Origin: Leifsonia sp. NPDC080035
Lineage (GTDB): Bacteria; Actinomycetota; Actinomycetes; Actinomycetales; Microbacteriaceae
DNA length: 64,000 nucleotides
NCBI RefSeq assembly: GCF_040050925.1
Contig: NZ_CP157390.1
Coordinates: forward strand, 1 to 64,000
Direction of reading: 5' to 3'
The notes beneath the pieces are model-generated. The model was not told where the DNA came from. It saw nothing but the letters and a program-made list of their open reading frames with translations, and ran no database searches. A program made the position numbers and the translations under genes. This document shows positions 31,445 to 39,715 of this stretch, piece after piece. Numbering within the stretch: the first letter of the stretch is position 1; every line of letters starts with the position of its first letter.

Positions 31445-32566
31445 GTGACAAACCGCCGTTCCGACATTCTGGTGGCAGCGGCGACCGTTCCCGAGCCGAC
31501 CGGCGCCCGCACCCGTTCCGTGGCCCTCGACGTGCTGCGGGTCACGGCGATCCTCGGCGTCGTCGCGATCCACGTCTTCGCGGCGATCGTCACCAACGGG
31601 GCGATCAGGGGCTCGGGGACGTGGTGGGCGGCGACCATCCTCGACATCGGCAATGTGTGGGTCGTCCCGGTGTTCGTGATGGTCAGCGGCGCTCTCCTGC
31701 TCTCCCCCCGCCAGCACGCGGCCGGCCCCGCCGCCTTCTATCGCAAGCGGCTGCTGCGACTCGGTCCGGCCTTCGTGTTCTGGCAGGTCTTCTACCTCGT
31801 CGTGGTCCGCGTCCTGGTGCAGCACCAGCACCTGAGCATCACCCAGACGGCGGGCCTGGTGCTCGACGCCAAGGCGTACACGCACCTCTATTTCCTCTGG
31901 CTGATCGTCGGCCTCTACGTCGTCGCGCCGGTGCTCGCGGCGTTCCTGAACAACGGCGGCGACCGCCGCGCGTACGCGTTCGCCGGCACGGTGCTGGTCT
32001 TCACCGTCGTCGTGGTGGGGCTGTCCGGCCTCGCGACCGCCTACGGCGACCCTCACCCCATCGTGCTGAACGCGCTCACGCAGTGGATCCCGTACGTCGG
32101 CTACTTCCTCGCCGGCTGGGCGCTGCGCAAGCTCGTGCTCCGGCCCGCGTGGACCGTGGTCGTCGCCGTCGTCACGGCCGGACTGCTCGCCGAGCTCATC
32201 TGGCAGTTCGCCAGCACCTCCGCCCCCGCCTGGCTCAGGGCCGTCTCACCGGGCGGCTACTACGGCGCCGCCGCGGCAGCCGCGTCGGTGGGCGTCTTCA
32301 TCGTCGCGCAGGGCGTCTTCGCTCGGCGCGGCGAGCCAAGGATGCACGCGTCCCGCTTCCTGACGGCGCTCTCCGACGCCGCGTTCGGCGTCTACCTGGT
32401 GCACTTCTTCTTCCTGGTGCTCGCGGTCACGGTCTTCCCGGGGCTCGGTGTGCTCCGGGCCACCAGCCTCCCGGTCGCGGTCGCCTTCTGGGCCGGGCTC
32501 GTCGTGCTGTCGTTCGCCGTCAGTCTCGGCGCGCGGCGGATCCCCTACCTGCGCCGGCTCTTCTGA
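31445..32566 (+). CDS. Acyltransferase 3 family membrane protein
   Basis: A 373-residue polytopic protein with about ten membrane helices. The N-terminal signature VALDVLRVTAILGVVAIHVFA carries the catalytic-type histidine; YRKRLLRLGPAFVFWQVFY and LYFLWLIVGLYVVAPVL are typical of the family. These enzymes O-acetylate or O-acylate cell-surface sugars. The target glycan is unknown. The GTG start is leaderless, and a palindrome covers the promoter, which suggests specific regulation. The gene is convergent with ispH. Confidence 0.85.
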   Translation: MTNRRSDILVAAATVPEPTGARTRSVALDVLRVTAILGVVAIHVFAAIVTNGAIRGSGTWWAATILDIGNVWVVPVFVMVSGALLLSPRQHAAGPAAFYRKRLLRLGPAFVFWQVFYLVVVRVLVQHQHLSITQTAGLVLDAKAYTHLYFLWLIVGLYVVAPVLAAFLNNGGDRRAYAFAGTVLVFTVVVVGLSGLATAYGDPHPIVLNALTQWIPYVGYFLAGWALRKLVLRPAWTVVVAVVTAGLLAELIWQFASTSAPAWLRAVSPGGYYGAAAAAASVGVFIVAQGVFARRGEPRMHASRFLTALSDAAFGVYLVHFFFLVLAVTVFPGLGVLRATSLPVAVAFWAGLVVLSFAVSLGARRIPYLRRLF

Positions 32567-32617
32567 GGGCCGGGGCGGCCCACCGGGTGCGCTCGTCCGC
32601 GCAAGCCCGACCGGGGA

Positions 32618-33691
32618 CTAGCGGCCGCGTCCGCCAATGGCGCGCGCGTCCTGCTTGCCGGTGATGTCCTTGCGCAGCTCCTTGGGCAGCGAGAACATCA
32701 GGTCCTCCTCCGCCGTCTTGACCTCCTGCACCTCGGCGTAGCCGGCGCCGGAGAGGTCCTGGAGCACCTCCTGCACGAGCACCTCGGGCACGGAGGCGCC
32801 GCTGGTGACACCGACCGTCGCGACACCCTCCAGCCACTCCTGGCGGATCTCGCTGGCGTAGTCGACGCGGTACGCGGCCTTCGCTCCGTACTCGAGCGCC
32901 ACCTCCACGAGGCGGACCGAGTTGGAGGAGTTGGCCGAGCCGACGACGATCACGAGGTCGGCCTGCTCGGCGACCTTCTTGATCGCGACCTGGCGGTTCT
33001 GGGTGGCGTAGCAGATGTCGTCGCTCGGCGGGTCCTGCAGGTTCGGGAAGCGCTCGCGCAGGCGGCGCACCGTCTCCATAGTCTCGTCGACGGACAGCGT
33101 CGTCTGGGAGAGCCAGACCACCTTGTCCGGGTCCTTCACGGTGATCGAGTCGACGTCGTCCGGCCCGTTCACGAGCGTGACGTGGTCGGGCGCCTCACCG
33201 GCGGTCCCCTCGACCTCCTCGTGGCCGGCATGACCGATCAGCAGGATCTCGAAGTCGTCGCGCGAGAACCGCACGGCCTCGCGGTGCACCTTCGTGACCA
33301 GCGGGCAGGTCGCGTCGATCGCGCGCAGGCCGCGCTCGGCGGCGGCGTTCACCACGGCGGGCGAGACGCCGTGCGCCGAGAAGACGACGTGGGCGCCCTC
33401 CGGCACCTCGTCCACCTCGTCGACGAAGATCGCGCCCTGCTGCTCCAGCTCGGAGACGACGTGCACGTTGTGGACGATCTGCTTGCGCACGTAGACCGGC
33501 GCTCCGTAGTGCTCCAGCGCCTTCTCGACCGCAACGACGGCGCGGTCGACACCGGCGCAGTAGCCGCGGGGGGCCGCCAGCAGCACACGCTTCTGTCCCT
33601 GGACCGGGATATCCTGAAGCCGCCCGCGCGATCCCGGCTCCCTCTTCACGGGAATCCGGGGCATCGGCAGGCTGATGGTCGCGTCGCTCAC
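32618..33691 (-). CDS. ispH: 4-hydroxy-3-methylbut-2-enyl diphosphate reductase
   Basis: A 357-residue iron-sulfur enzyme, the last step of the MEP pathway giving IPP and DMAPP. The three cluster cysteines are C45 (APRGYCAGVDRAV), C129 (DATCPLVTKVH) and C227 (DICYATQNRQ). TTLSVDET and GSANSSNSVRL are conserved. The N-terminal extension SLPMPRIPVKREPG is common in actinobacteria. The GTG at 33691 was chosen because TACGAT lies exactly six bases before it; an ATG at 33664 is the alternative. It is divergent from xseA, as in many actinobacteria. Confidence 0.94.
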   Translation of the reverse strand: MSDATISLPMPRIPVKREPGSRGRLQDIPVQGQKRVLLAAPRGYCAGVDRAVVAVEKALEHYGAPVYVRKQIVHNVHVVSELEQQGAIFVDEVDEVPEGAHVVFSAHGVSPAVVNAAAERGLRAIDATCPLVTKVHREAVRFSRDDFEILLIGHAGHEEVEGTAGEAPDHVTLVNGPDDVDSITVKDPDKVVWLSQTTLSVDETMETVRRLRERFPNLQDPPSDDICYATQNRQVAIKKVAEQADLVIVVGSANSSNSVRLVEVALEYGAKAAYRVDYASEIRQEWLEGVATVGVTSGASVPEVLVQEVLQDLSGAGYAEVQEVKTAEEDLMFSLPKELRKDITGKQDARAIGGRGR

Positions 33692-33697
33692 CCCTAG

Positions 33698-33703
33698 ATC
33701 GTA
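33698..33703 (-). promoter_or_regulatory. Leaderless -10 element of ispH
   Basis: TACGAT on the minus strand, exactly six bases before the GTG at 33691. Confidence 0.5.
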
Positions 33704-33742
33704 CGCGGGAAGCGCTGAACAACGGATGGGAGGGCCGCCAGG

Positions 33743-35047
33743 GTGCCCCAGGCAACGGACACGACGTCGTCGGTCTCGATGGTCCCCGGTCCCCCGACCC
33801 TCGACGCCCCGTGGCCGGTCGCGCTGCTCTCCTCGAAGATCCGAGGCTGGATCGACCGCCTCGGCACCGCCTGGGTCGAGGGCGAGATCACCCAGTGGGG
33901 CGTCTCCGGCGGCAATGTCTACGGCAAGCTGAAGGACCTGCACGAGGACGCCACGATCAGCTTCACGATCTGGTCGTCGGTGAAGGCCCGCATCCCCGCC
34001 GACCTCAAGCAGGGCGACCGGGTGATCGCCGCGGTCAAGCCCAACTACTGGGTCAAGGGCGGAACGCTCACGATGCAGGTCTCCGACATGCGCCACGTGG
34101 GCCTCGGCGACCTGCTGGAGCGGCTCGAGCGGCTGCGCGCCCAGCTCGCGGCGGAGGGGCTCTTCGCGATCGAGCGCAAGAAGCGCCTGCCGTTCCTCCC
34201 GCACACGATCGGGCTGATCACCGGCAAGGACTCGGACGCCGAGAAGGATGTTCTCCGCAATGCCCAGCTGCGCTGGCCGCAGGTGCGCTTCCGCGTCGTC
34301 CACGCCGCCGTGCAGGGCGAGCGCACCGTCACCGAGGTGACGGCCGCCATCCGGACGCTCGACGCCGACCCGGAGGTCGAGGTCATCATCGTCGCGCGCG
34401 GCGGCGGCGACTTCCAGAACCTGCTGGGGTTCAGCGACGAGACACTGGTGCGCGCCGCGGCCGCCGCCGTGACCCCGATCGTCAGCGCGATCGGCCACGA
34501 GGCCGACCGGCCGCTGCTCGACGACGTCGCCGACCTGCGCGCATCCACCCCGACGGATGCGGCCAAGCGCGTCGTGCCCGACGTCGCCGAGGAGCTCGCC
34601 CGCGTGCAGCAGGCCCGCGCCAGGATCGGCACGCGCCTCACGCACGCGATCGCCCACGAGATCGACAGGATCGGCCACCTGCGCACCCGCCCGGTGCTCG
34701 CCTCCTCGTCGTGGATCGTCGACTCCCGCGCCCAGGAGCTCACCCGCTACGTCGCGCGCGGGGTCGAGCTCGTCGAGCGCTGCGTCGAGAAGGAGACCAC
34801 CCGCGTCGCCGAGCTGCGCGGCCAGCTGCGGGCGCTCTCGCCGCAGGCGACACTGGACCGCGGCTACGCGATCGTGCAGACCGCGGCCGGTCACGTGGTG
34901 ACCGCGCCGGCGGAGGCGCCGGCAGGCAGCGACCTCCGGGTGACGGTGTCGGGAGGCGCGTTCGCCGCCACCGCAGGCGACGAGGTCGCCTCGCCCGCGC
35001 ATCCCGCGGCCGAGGAGCGCTCAGCAGGTTCCCCGGCAGCCAAATAG
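33743..35047 (+). CDS. xseA: Exodeoxyribonuclease VII large subunit
   Basis: A 434-residue nuclease subunit that degrades single-stranded DNA together with XseB. The N-terminal OB fold includes WVEGEITQW and GNVYGKLKDLHEDATISFTIW. The catalytic region has LPFLPHTIGLITGKDSDAEKDVL, VVHAAVQGERT and VEVIIVARGGGDFQNLLGFSDE, and AIGHEADRPLLDDVADLRASTPTDAA. The C-terminal coiled coil ends LDRGYAIVQT. The GTG start has GGGAGGG upstream. It heads the xseA-xseB-DUF4245-carbonic anhydrase-fumC operon. Confidence 0.95.
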   Translation: MPQATDTTSSVSMVPGPPTLDAPWPVALLSSKIRGWIDRLGTAWVEGEITQWGVSGGNVYGKLKDLHEDATISFTIWSSVKARIPADLKQGDRVIAAVKPNYWVKGGTLTMQVSDMRHVGLGDLLERLERLRAQLAAEGLFAIERKKRLPFLPHTIGLITGKDSDAEKDVLRNAQLRWPQVRFRVVHAAVQGERTVTEVTAAIRTLDADPEVEVIIVARGGGDFQNLLGFSDETLVRAAAAAVTPIVSAIGHEADRPLLDDVADLRASTPTDAAKRVVPDVAEELARVQQARARIGTRLTHAIAHEIDRIGHLRTRPVLASSSWIVDSRAQELTRYVARGVELVERCVEKETTRVAELRGQLRALSPQATLDRGYAIVQTAAGHVVTAPAEAPAGSDLRVTVSGGAFAATAGDEVASPAHPAAEERSAGSPAAK

Positions 35048-35050
35048 AAT
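35045..35050 (+). promoter_or_regulatory. Possible internal -10 element at the xseA/xseB junction
   Basis: TAGAAT overlaps the xseA stop codon and lies seven bases before the ATG at 35058, so xseB may also have its own leaderless promoter. Confidence 0.35.
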
Positions 35051-35057
35051 GGACACC

Positions 35058-35297
35058 ATGCCCACCTCCGAGATCAATGCGCTCAGCTACGAGGAGGCGC
35101 GCGACGAGCTCGTCCGCGTCGTCACCGAGCTGGAGCAGGGCCAGGCGACCCTCGAGGAGTCGATCGCCCTCTGGGAGCGCGGCGAAGCACTCGCCCGGCA
35201 CTGCGAGGAGTGGCTGATCGGCGCCAAGGCGCGCCTCGACGCGGCGCGCGCCGGTGCCGCGACGTCCGGCGCCGCGGGAGCCTCTGACACCGAATGA
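35058..35297 (+). CDS. xseB: Exodeoxyribonuclease VII small subunit
   Basis: A 79-residue helical protein: LSYEEARDELVRVVTELEQGQATLEESIALWERGEALARHCEEWL is the XseB signature, and the usual length is about 80. It binds the coiled coil of XseA. An in-frame ATG at 35049 adds three residues; 35058 is favoured by the TAGAAT spacing. Its stop overlaps the next start (ATGA). Confidence 0.92.
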   Translation: MPTSEINALSYEEARDELVRVVTELEQGQATLEESIALWERGEALARHCEEWLIGAKARLDAARAGAATSGAAGASDTE

Positions 35298-35950
35298 GCC
35301 CCCGCACCAAGCCGCCCGCGGTCGTCGCCGAGCTCGGCCGCCCGGAGACGCCGGAGGAGACCGCCGCCCGCAAGGCGCAGAACTCCGCGAACCACCGCAA
35401 CCGGCAGACGGTCAACAACCTCGTCTTCTCGCTCCTCGCGACGGTCGCGCTCGTCATCATCATCGTCATCGCGGTTCCGCGCGGCAATCCCACCGCCTCC
35501 ACTCCCCCTGTGGACTACGTGAAGATCGCCCAGGAGGCGCAGGGCTCGGAGCCCGACCGGCTTCTCGTGCCCGAGCTGCCCTCCGGCTGGAAGTCGAACT
35601 CCGCGGAGCTGCGCACCAAGACGGCGGACAAGGTCGACTCCTGGTACATCGGCCTGCTGACCCCGAAGGGCCAGTTCATCGGCATCACCCAGGGCTTCGA
35701 CGCGAACGACAGCTGGGTCGCCGAGCAGGTGGATCGCGCGAGGATCGCCGGCACCCGTGACATCGACGGCGTGACGTGGGACGTCTACGACAACCGCAAA
35801 TCCGGCTCTGACGCCGGAAACGTCGCGTACGCGCTCACCACGACCGCGGGGCGCAGCTCCGTCGTGGTCTTCGGCACCGCCGACGACTCCGAATTCAAGG
35901 CGGTCGCCTCCGCCCTGTCCGCACAGCTCGACACCCTGAAAGGTCACTGA
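35294..35950 (+). CDS. DUF4245 family membrane-anchored protein
   Basis: A 218-residue protein. Residues about 43-66 are one membrane helix (NLVFSLLATVALVIIIVIAVP). The rest is extracytoplasmic and matches DUF4245: PELPSGWKSNSAELRTK, SWYIGLLTPKGQFIGITQGF, WVAEQV, and WDVYDN. The family is restricted to actinobacteria, commonly located beside xseAB and fumC, and has no known function. It overlaps both neighbours by one to four bases, so all are translated together. Confidence 0.85.
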   Translation: MSPRTKPPAVVAELGRPETPEETAARKAQNSANHRNRQTVNNLVFSLLATVALVIIIVIAVPRGNPTASTPPVDYVKIAQEAQGSEPDRLLVPELPSGWKSNSAELRTKTADKVDSWYIGLLTPKGQFIGITQGFDANDSWVAEQVDRARIAGTRDIDGVTWDVYDNRKSGSDAGNVAYALTTTAGRSSVVVFGTADDSEFKAVASALSAQLDTLKGH

Positions 35951-36618
35951 TGCCAACGACCCGCCCCGGCCGCATCTGGAACGCCATGCTCGCAGGCAAC
36001 GAGCGCTTCGTCTCCGGCACGCCCGAGCACCCGCACCAGGACGTCCAGCGCCGCGAGTTCGTCGCCGAGGGCCAGGCGCCCGTCGCCGCGATCTTCGGCT
36101 GCGCCGACTCCCGGCTGGCGGCGGAGATCATCTTCGACATGGGCCTCGGAGACGCGTTCGTCGTCCGCAACGCCGGTCAGGTCGCCTCCGACTCGGCGAT
36201 CGGATCTCTCGAGTACGCCGTCGCGGTGCTCAAGGTCCCGCTCATCCTGGTGCTCGGGCACGACTCCTGCGGCGCCGTCGCCTCGGCGATCGCCTCCCAG
36301 GCCGCAGACGCCGAGCCGCTGCCGCCGCACATCCGGCAGCTGATCGCGCCGATCGTCCCGGCCGTGCACCGCGTCGCCGGTGTACCGGACGGCGAGCCGG
36401 TCGACCCCGCGTCGGTGGACTCGGGCGAGGTCGGACGCGAGCACCTGCGCGACACGGTCTCCGACATCCTCGCGCGCTCCGAGATCATCAGCGACGCCGT
36501 CGCCGCGAATGTGCTCGCCCTCGTCGGCGCGAACTACCGTCTCCAAGAAGGTCGGGTCGTCCCCGACATCGTCGTCGGTCTGGCCGAACCGGCCGCCGAC
36601 CCATCGCACGGACGCTGA
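35950..36618 (+). CDS. Beta-class carbonic anhydrase
   Basis: A 222-residue zinc enzyme interconverting carbon dioxide and bicarbonate. The zinc ligands are C51 (FGCADSR), H104 and C107 (VLGHDSCGAV); the Asp-Arg dyad is D53 and R55. FVVRNAGQVASDSAIGSLEYAV is typical of the branch. The start overlaps the preceding stop (TGATG). Bicarbonate supply to anaplerotic enzymes would fit its place before fumC, but that is inference. Confidence 0.93.
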   Translation: MPTTRPGRIWNAMLAGNERFVSGTPEHPHQDVQRREFVAEGQAPVAAIFGCADSRLAAEIIFDMGLGDAFVVRNAGQVASDSAIGSLEYAVAVLKVPLILVLGHDSCGAVASAIASQAADAEPLPPHIRQLIAPIVPAVHRVAGVPDGEPVDPASVDSGEVGREHLRDTVSDILARSEIISDAVAANVLALVGANYRLQEGRVVPDIVVGLAEPAADPSHGR

Positions 36619-36649
36619 CGCGTTCCGAGCCCAGAAAGGAATACACACC

Positions 36650-38056
36650 GTGGTGGACACCCAGGCGGACACCGAGTACCGCATCGAGCACGACACGATG
36701 GGCGAGGTGCGGGTCCCCGCAGCCGCTCTCTACAGCGCTCAGACGCAGCGCGCCGTCGAGAACTTCCCCATCTCGGGGTCGGTGCTCGAGCCGGCCCAGA
36801 TCGCCGCCCTCGCCCGCATCAAGAAGTCCGCGGCCCTCGCGAACGCGCGCCTCGGCGTGCTGGACGCCGAGATCGCCGACGCCATCGCGGCCGCCGCAGA
36901 CGAGGTGGTCAGCGGCCGGCACAACGGCGAGTTCCCGATCGACGTGTACCAGACCGGTTCCGGCACCTCCTCCAACATGAACATGAACGAGGTGCTCGCC
37001 ACGCTGGCGTCGCGCCGCCTCGGCACGCCGGTGCACCCGAACGACCACGTGAACGCGTCGCAGTCCTCGAACGACGTGTTCCCGACCTCGGTGCACATCG
37101 CCGTCACCGGCGCGCTCATCGACGACCTCATCCCCGCGCTCGACCACCTCTCGGTGGCGCTCGAGGAGAAGGCGGAGCTGTGGGCGACCGCCGTCAAGAG
37201 CGGGCGCACCCACCTGATGGATGCGACCCCGGTCACCCTCGGCCAGGAGTTCGGCGGCTACGCCGCGCAGATCCGCTACGGCATCGAGCGAGTGCAGGCG
37301 GCGCTCACGCGTGTCGCCGAGGTCCCGCTCGGCGGCACGGCCGTCGGCACCGGCATCAACACGCCGATCGGCTTCCCGCAGCTGGTCATCGAGCTGCTCA
37401 CGCAGGAGACCGAGCTGCCGATCACGGAGGCGCGCAACCACTTCGAGGCGCAGGCCAACCGCGACGCGCTCGTCGAGGCCTCCGGTGCGCTGCGCACGAT
37501 CGCCGTCAGCCTCACCAAGATCTGCAACGACCTGCGCTGGATGGGCTCCGGCCCGAACACGGGTCTCGGCGAGCTGCACATCCCGGACCTGCAGCCGGGC
37601 TCGTCCATCATGCCGGGCAAGGTCAACCCGGTCATCCCGGAGGCCGTGCTCATGGTTGCCTCGCGCGTGGTGGGCAACGACGCGACGATCGCGTGGAGCG
37701 GCGCGTCCGGCCTGTTCGAGCTGAACGTGGCCATCCCGGTCATGGGCACCGCGCTGCTGGAGTCGATCCGTCTGCTCACCCAGGCGAGCCGCGTGCTCGC
37801 CGACAAGACCATCACGGGCCTCGAGGCCAACCTCGACCGCGCCCGCGCGTTCGCGGAGTCGAGCCCGTCGATCGTGACGCCGCTGAACCGCGTCATCGGC
37901 TACGAGGCGGCCGCCAAGGTCGCCAAGCACGCCGTCGCCCAGGGCATGACGGTGCGCGAGGCGGTCATCGACCTCGGCTTCGTGGAGCGCGGCGAGATCA
38001 CCGAGGAGCAGCTGGACACGTCCCTCGACGTGCTCAGCATGACCCACCCGGGCTGA
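36650..38056 (+). CDS. fumC: Class II fumarate hydratase
   Basis: A 468-residue iron-free fumarase of the TCA cycle. The signature GSSIMPGKVNPVIPEA contains the catalytic serine loop; YQTGSGTSSNMNMNEVLA, HPNDHVNASQSSNDVFPT, and SGRTHLMDATPVTLGQEF are the other conserved segments. The start is the first of two consecutive GTGs (36650), nine bases after AAAGGA. The length matches the family. It is last in the xseA operon, with a strong hairpin 40 bases downstream. Confidence 0.96.
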   Translation: MVDTQADTEYRIEHDTMGEVRVPAAALYSAQTQRAVENFPISGSVLEPAQIAALARIKKSAALANARLGVLDAEIADAIAAAADEVVSGRHNGEFPIDVYQTGSGTSSNMNMNEVLATLASRRLGTPVHPNDHVNASQSSNDVFPTSVHIAVTGALIDDLIPALDHLSVALEEKAELWATAVKSGRTHLMDATPVTLGQEFGGYAAQIRYGIERVQAALTRVAEVPLGGTAVGTGINTPIGFPQLVIELLTQETELPITEARNHFEAQANRDALVEASGALRTIAVSLTKICNDLRWMGSGPNTGLGELHIPDLQPGSSIMPGKVNPVIPEAVLMVASRVVGNDATIAWSGASGLFELNVAIPVMGTALLESIRLLTQASRVLADKTITGLEANLDRARAFAESSPSIVTPLNRVIGYEAAAKVAKHAVAQGMTVREAVIDLGFVERGEITEEQLDTSLDVLSMTHPG

Positions 38057-38093
38057 GCCCTCGCGCTCCGGCGCGGCCGGCCGGCCGTGCCGA

Positions 38094-38150
38094 CGAGTGG
38101 TGACGTGTTGCGCTCCCTCAGCTCCAATTGCGACAACACGTCACCACTCG
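38094..38150. terminator. Perfect 17-bp hairpin between fumC and phoH-like gene
   Basis: CGAGTGGTGACGTGTTG (38094-38110) pairs perfectly with the arm at 38134-38150 around a 23-base loop. It lies between convergent gene ends and probably terminates both. Its inner part (GTGTTGCG) is loosely like the other palindromes in the window. Confidence 0.75.
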
Positions 38151-38154
38151 GGGA

Positions 38155-39498
38155 TCAGGCCAGCTCGTTGGCTTCGAGCATCTCCGTCACCAGGGCGGCG
38201 ATCGCCGAGCGCTCCGACCGCGTCAGCGTGATGTGGGCGAAGAGGGGGTGGCCCTTCAGCGTCTCGATCACGGAGGCGACGCCGTCGTGACGGCCGACCC
38301 GCAGGTTGTCGCGCTGGGCGACGTCGTGCGTCAGCACGACCCGGGAGTTCTGGCCGACGCGGCTGAGCACCGTGAGCAGGACGTTCCGCTCGAGCGACTG
38401 CGCCTCGTCCACGATCACGAACGCGTCGTGCAGCGACCGGCCGCGGATGTGCGTGAGCGGGAGCACCTCCAGGATGCCCCTGTCCTGCACCTCGTCGAGC
38501 ACGTTCTGCGAGACCAGGGCGCCCAGGGTGTCGAAGACCGCCTGGCCCCACGGGTTCATCTTCTCTCCCTGGTCACCGGGCAGGTAGCCGAGCTCCTGAC
38601 CACCGACCGCGTACAGCGGGCGGAACACCATGATCTTCTTGTGCTGCTGGCGCTCCAGCACGGCCTCGAGCCCCGCGCAGAGAGCGAGGGCCGACTTGCC
38701 GGTCCCGGCACGTCCACCGAGCGACAGGATGCCGACCTCCGGGTCGAGGAGCAGGTCGATCGCGAGGCGCTGCTCCGCGCTGCGGCCGTGCAGGCCGAAC
38801 ACGTCGCGGTCGCCGCGGACCAGCTTGACCTCGCCCTGGGCGACGATGCGGCCAAGCGCGGAACCGCGGTCCGAGTGCACGATGAGGCCCGTGTTCACCG
38901 GGAGGTGGTCGACGAGCGGCGTGCGCATCCACTCCTCCTCGTAGAGGTCGCTCATCTGGTCGCTGCCGAGCGTGATCTCCGCGAGCCCGGTCCAGCCGGA
39001 GTCGACCACCTGCTCGTGCCGGTACTCCTCGGCAGCGAGGCCGATCGAGGCGGCCTTGACGCGCATCGGCAGGTCCTTGGAGACGACCGTGACGGCGAGC
39101 CCGTCGTTGGCGAGGTTCATCGCAACAGCGAGGATGCGCGAGTCGTTGTCGCCCAACTGCATCCCGCTCGGGAGGACGGACATATTGGAGTGGTTCAGTT
39201 CCACGCGCAACGACCCGCCGTCCCCCACCGGGATCGGGAAGTCGAGGCGCTCGTGCTGCACCCGCAGGTCGTCGAGGTTCCGCAGCGCCTGCCGCGCGAA
39301 GTACCCGATCTCGGGGTCGTTCCGTTTGCCCTCCAGCTCGCTCACGACGACGACAGGGATGACGACAGCGTGTTCGGCGAACCGGAAGATCGCCTTGGGG
39401 TCGGACAGCAGCACCGAGGTGTCGAGCACGTACGTGCGCTCGGTTTGACGGGTGCCACTGGGTGCCGACTCGAACTGCCGGGTTCCTGATTCAGCCAC
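38155..39498 (-). CDS. PIN domain-PhoH ATPase (PhoH2/YlaK type)
   Basis: A 447-residue two-domain protein. Residues about 22-150 form a PIN ribonuclease-like domain, with D26 in TYVLDTSVL and a later acidic site GDNDSRILAVA. The PhoH domain (about 240-447) has Walker A LGGRAGTGKSALAL and Walker B DAFVIVDEAQSLE. In mycobacteria PhoH2 unwinds and cleaves RNA and is paired with a small upstream partner, PhoAT. The GTG at 39498 has GGGAG five bases upstream; GTGs at 39504 and 39510 are alternatives. Confidence 0.88.
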   Translation of the reverse strand: MAESGTRQFESAPSGTRQTERTYVLDTSVLLSDPKAIFRFAEHAVVIPVVVVSELEGKRNDPEIGYFARQALRNLDDLRVQHERLDFPIPVGDGGSLRVELNHSNMSVLPSGMQLGDNDSRILAVAMNLANDGLAVTVVSKDLPMRVKAASIGLAAEEYRHEQVVDSGWTGLAEITLGSDQMSDLYEEEWMRTPLVDHLPVNTGLIVHSDRGSALGRIVAQGEVKLVRGDRDVFGLHGRSAEQRLAIDLLLDPEVGILSLGGRAGTGKSALALCAGLEAVLERQQHKKIMVFRPLYAVGGQELGYLPGDQGEKMNPWGQAVFDTLGALVSQNVLDEVQDRGILEVLPLTHIRGRSLHDAFVIVDEAQSLERNVLLTVLSRVGQNSRVVLTHDVAQRDNLRVGRHDGVASVIETLKGHPLFAHITLTRSERSAIAALVTEMLEANELA

Positions 39499-39715
39499 GA
39501 CCACTCCCACCCCGCCGCTCCGCTTCCGCTGGAGCCGGCGGATATTTTGGCGAGCCGGCCATGGGGTTCCGAAACGAACTTATGTGGCCGTCTCGATCGG
39601 GCGCCGTGCCCGATGTGTCGAACGTACGCCGCACCACCGACAGCGACACGCGCAGAGCCCGCGTGTCGCGTTTCGATTCGGTGAACAATCGCCCCCAGTT
39701 CTGGGAGCAGCCGGC

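Noticed and set aside
30262..32664. An 800-codon plus-strand frame across HxlR-PP2C and the acyltransferase
   Set aside because: Out-of-frame shadow; the translation is Arg/Pro/Ala-rich and has no domain, whereas the other frame carries both complete families.
39491..39688. A small minus-strand gene before phoH
   Set aside because: TTG start, poor codon bias and no homology that I can recognise; kept only as a low-interest question.
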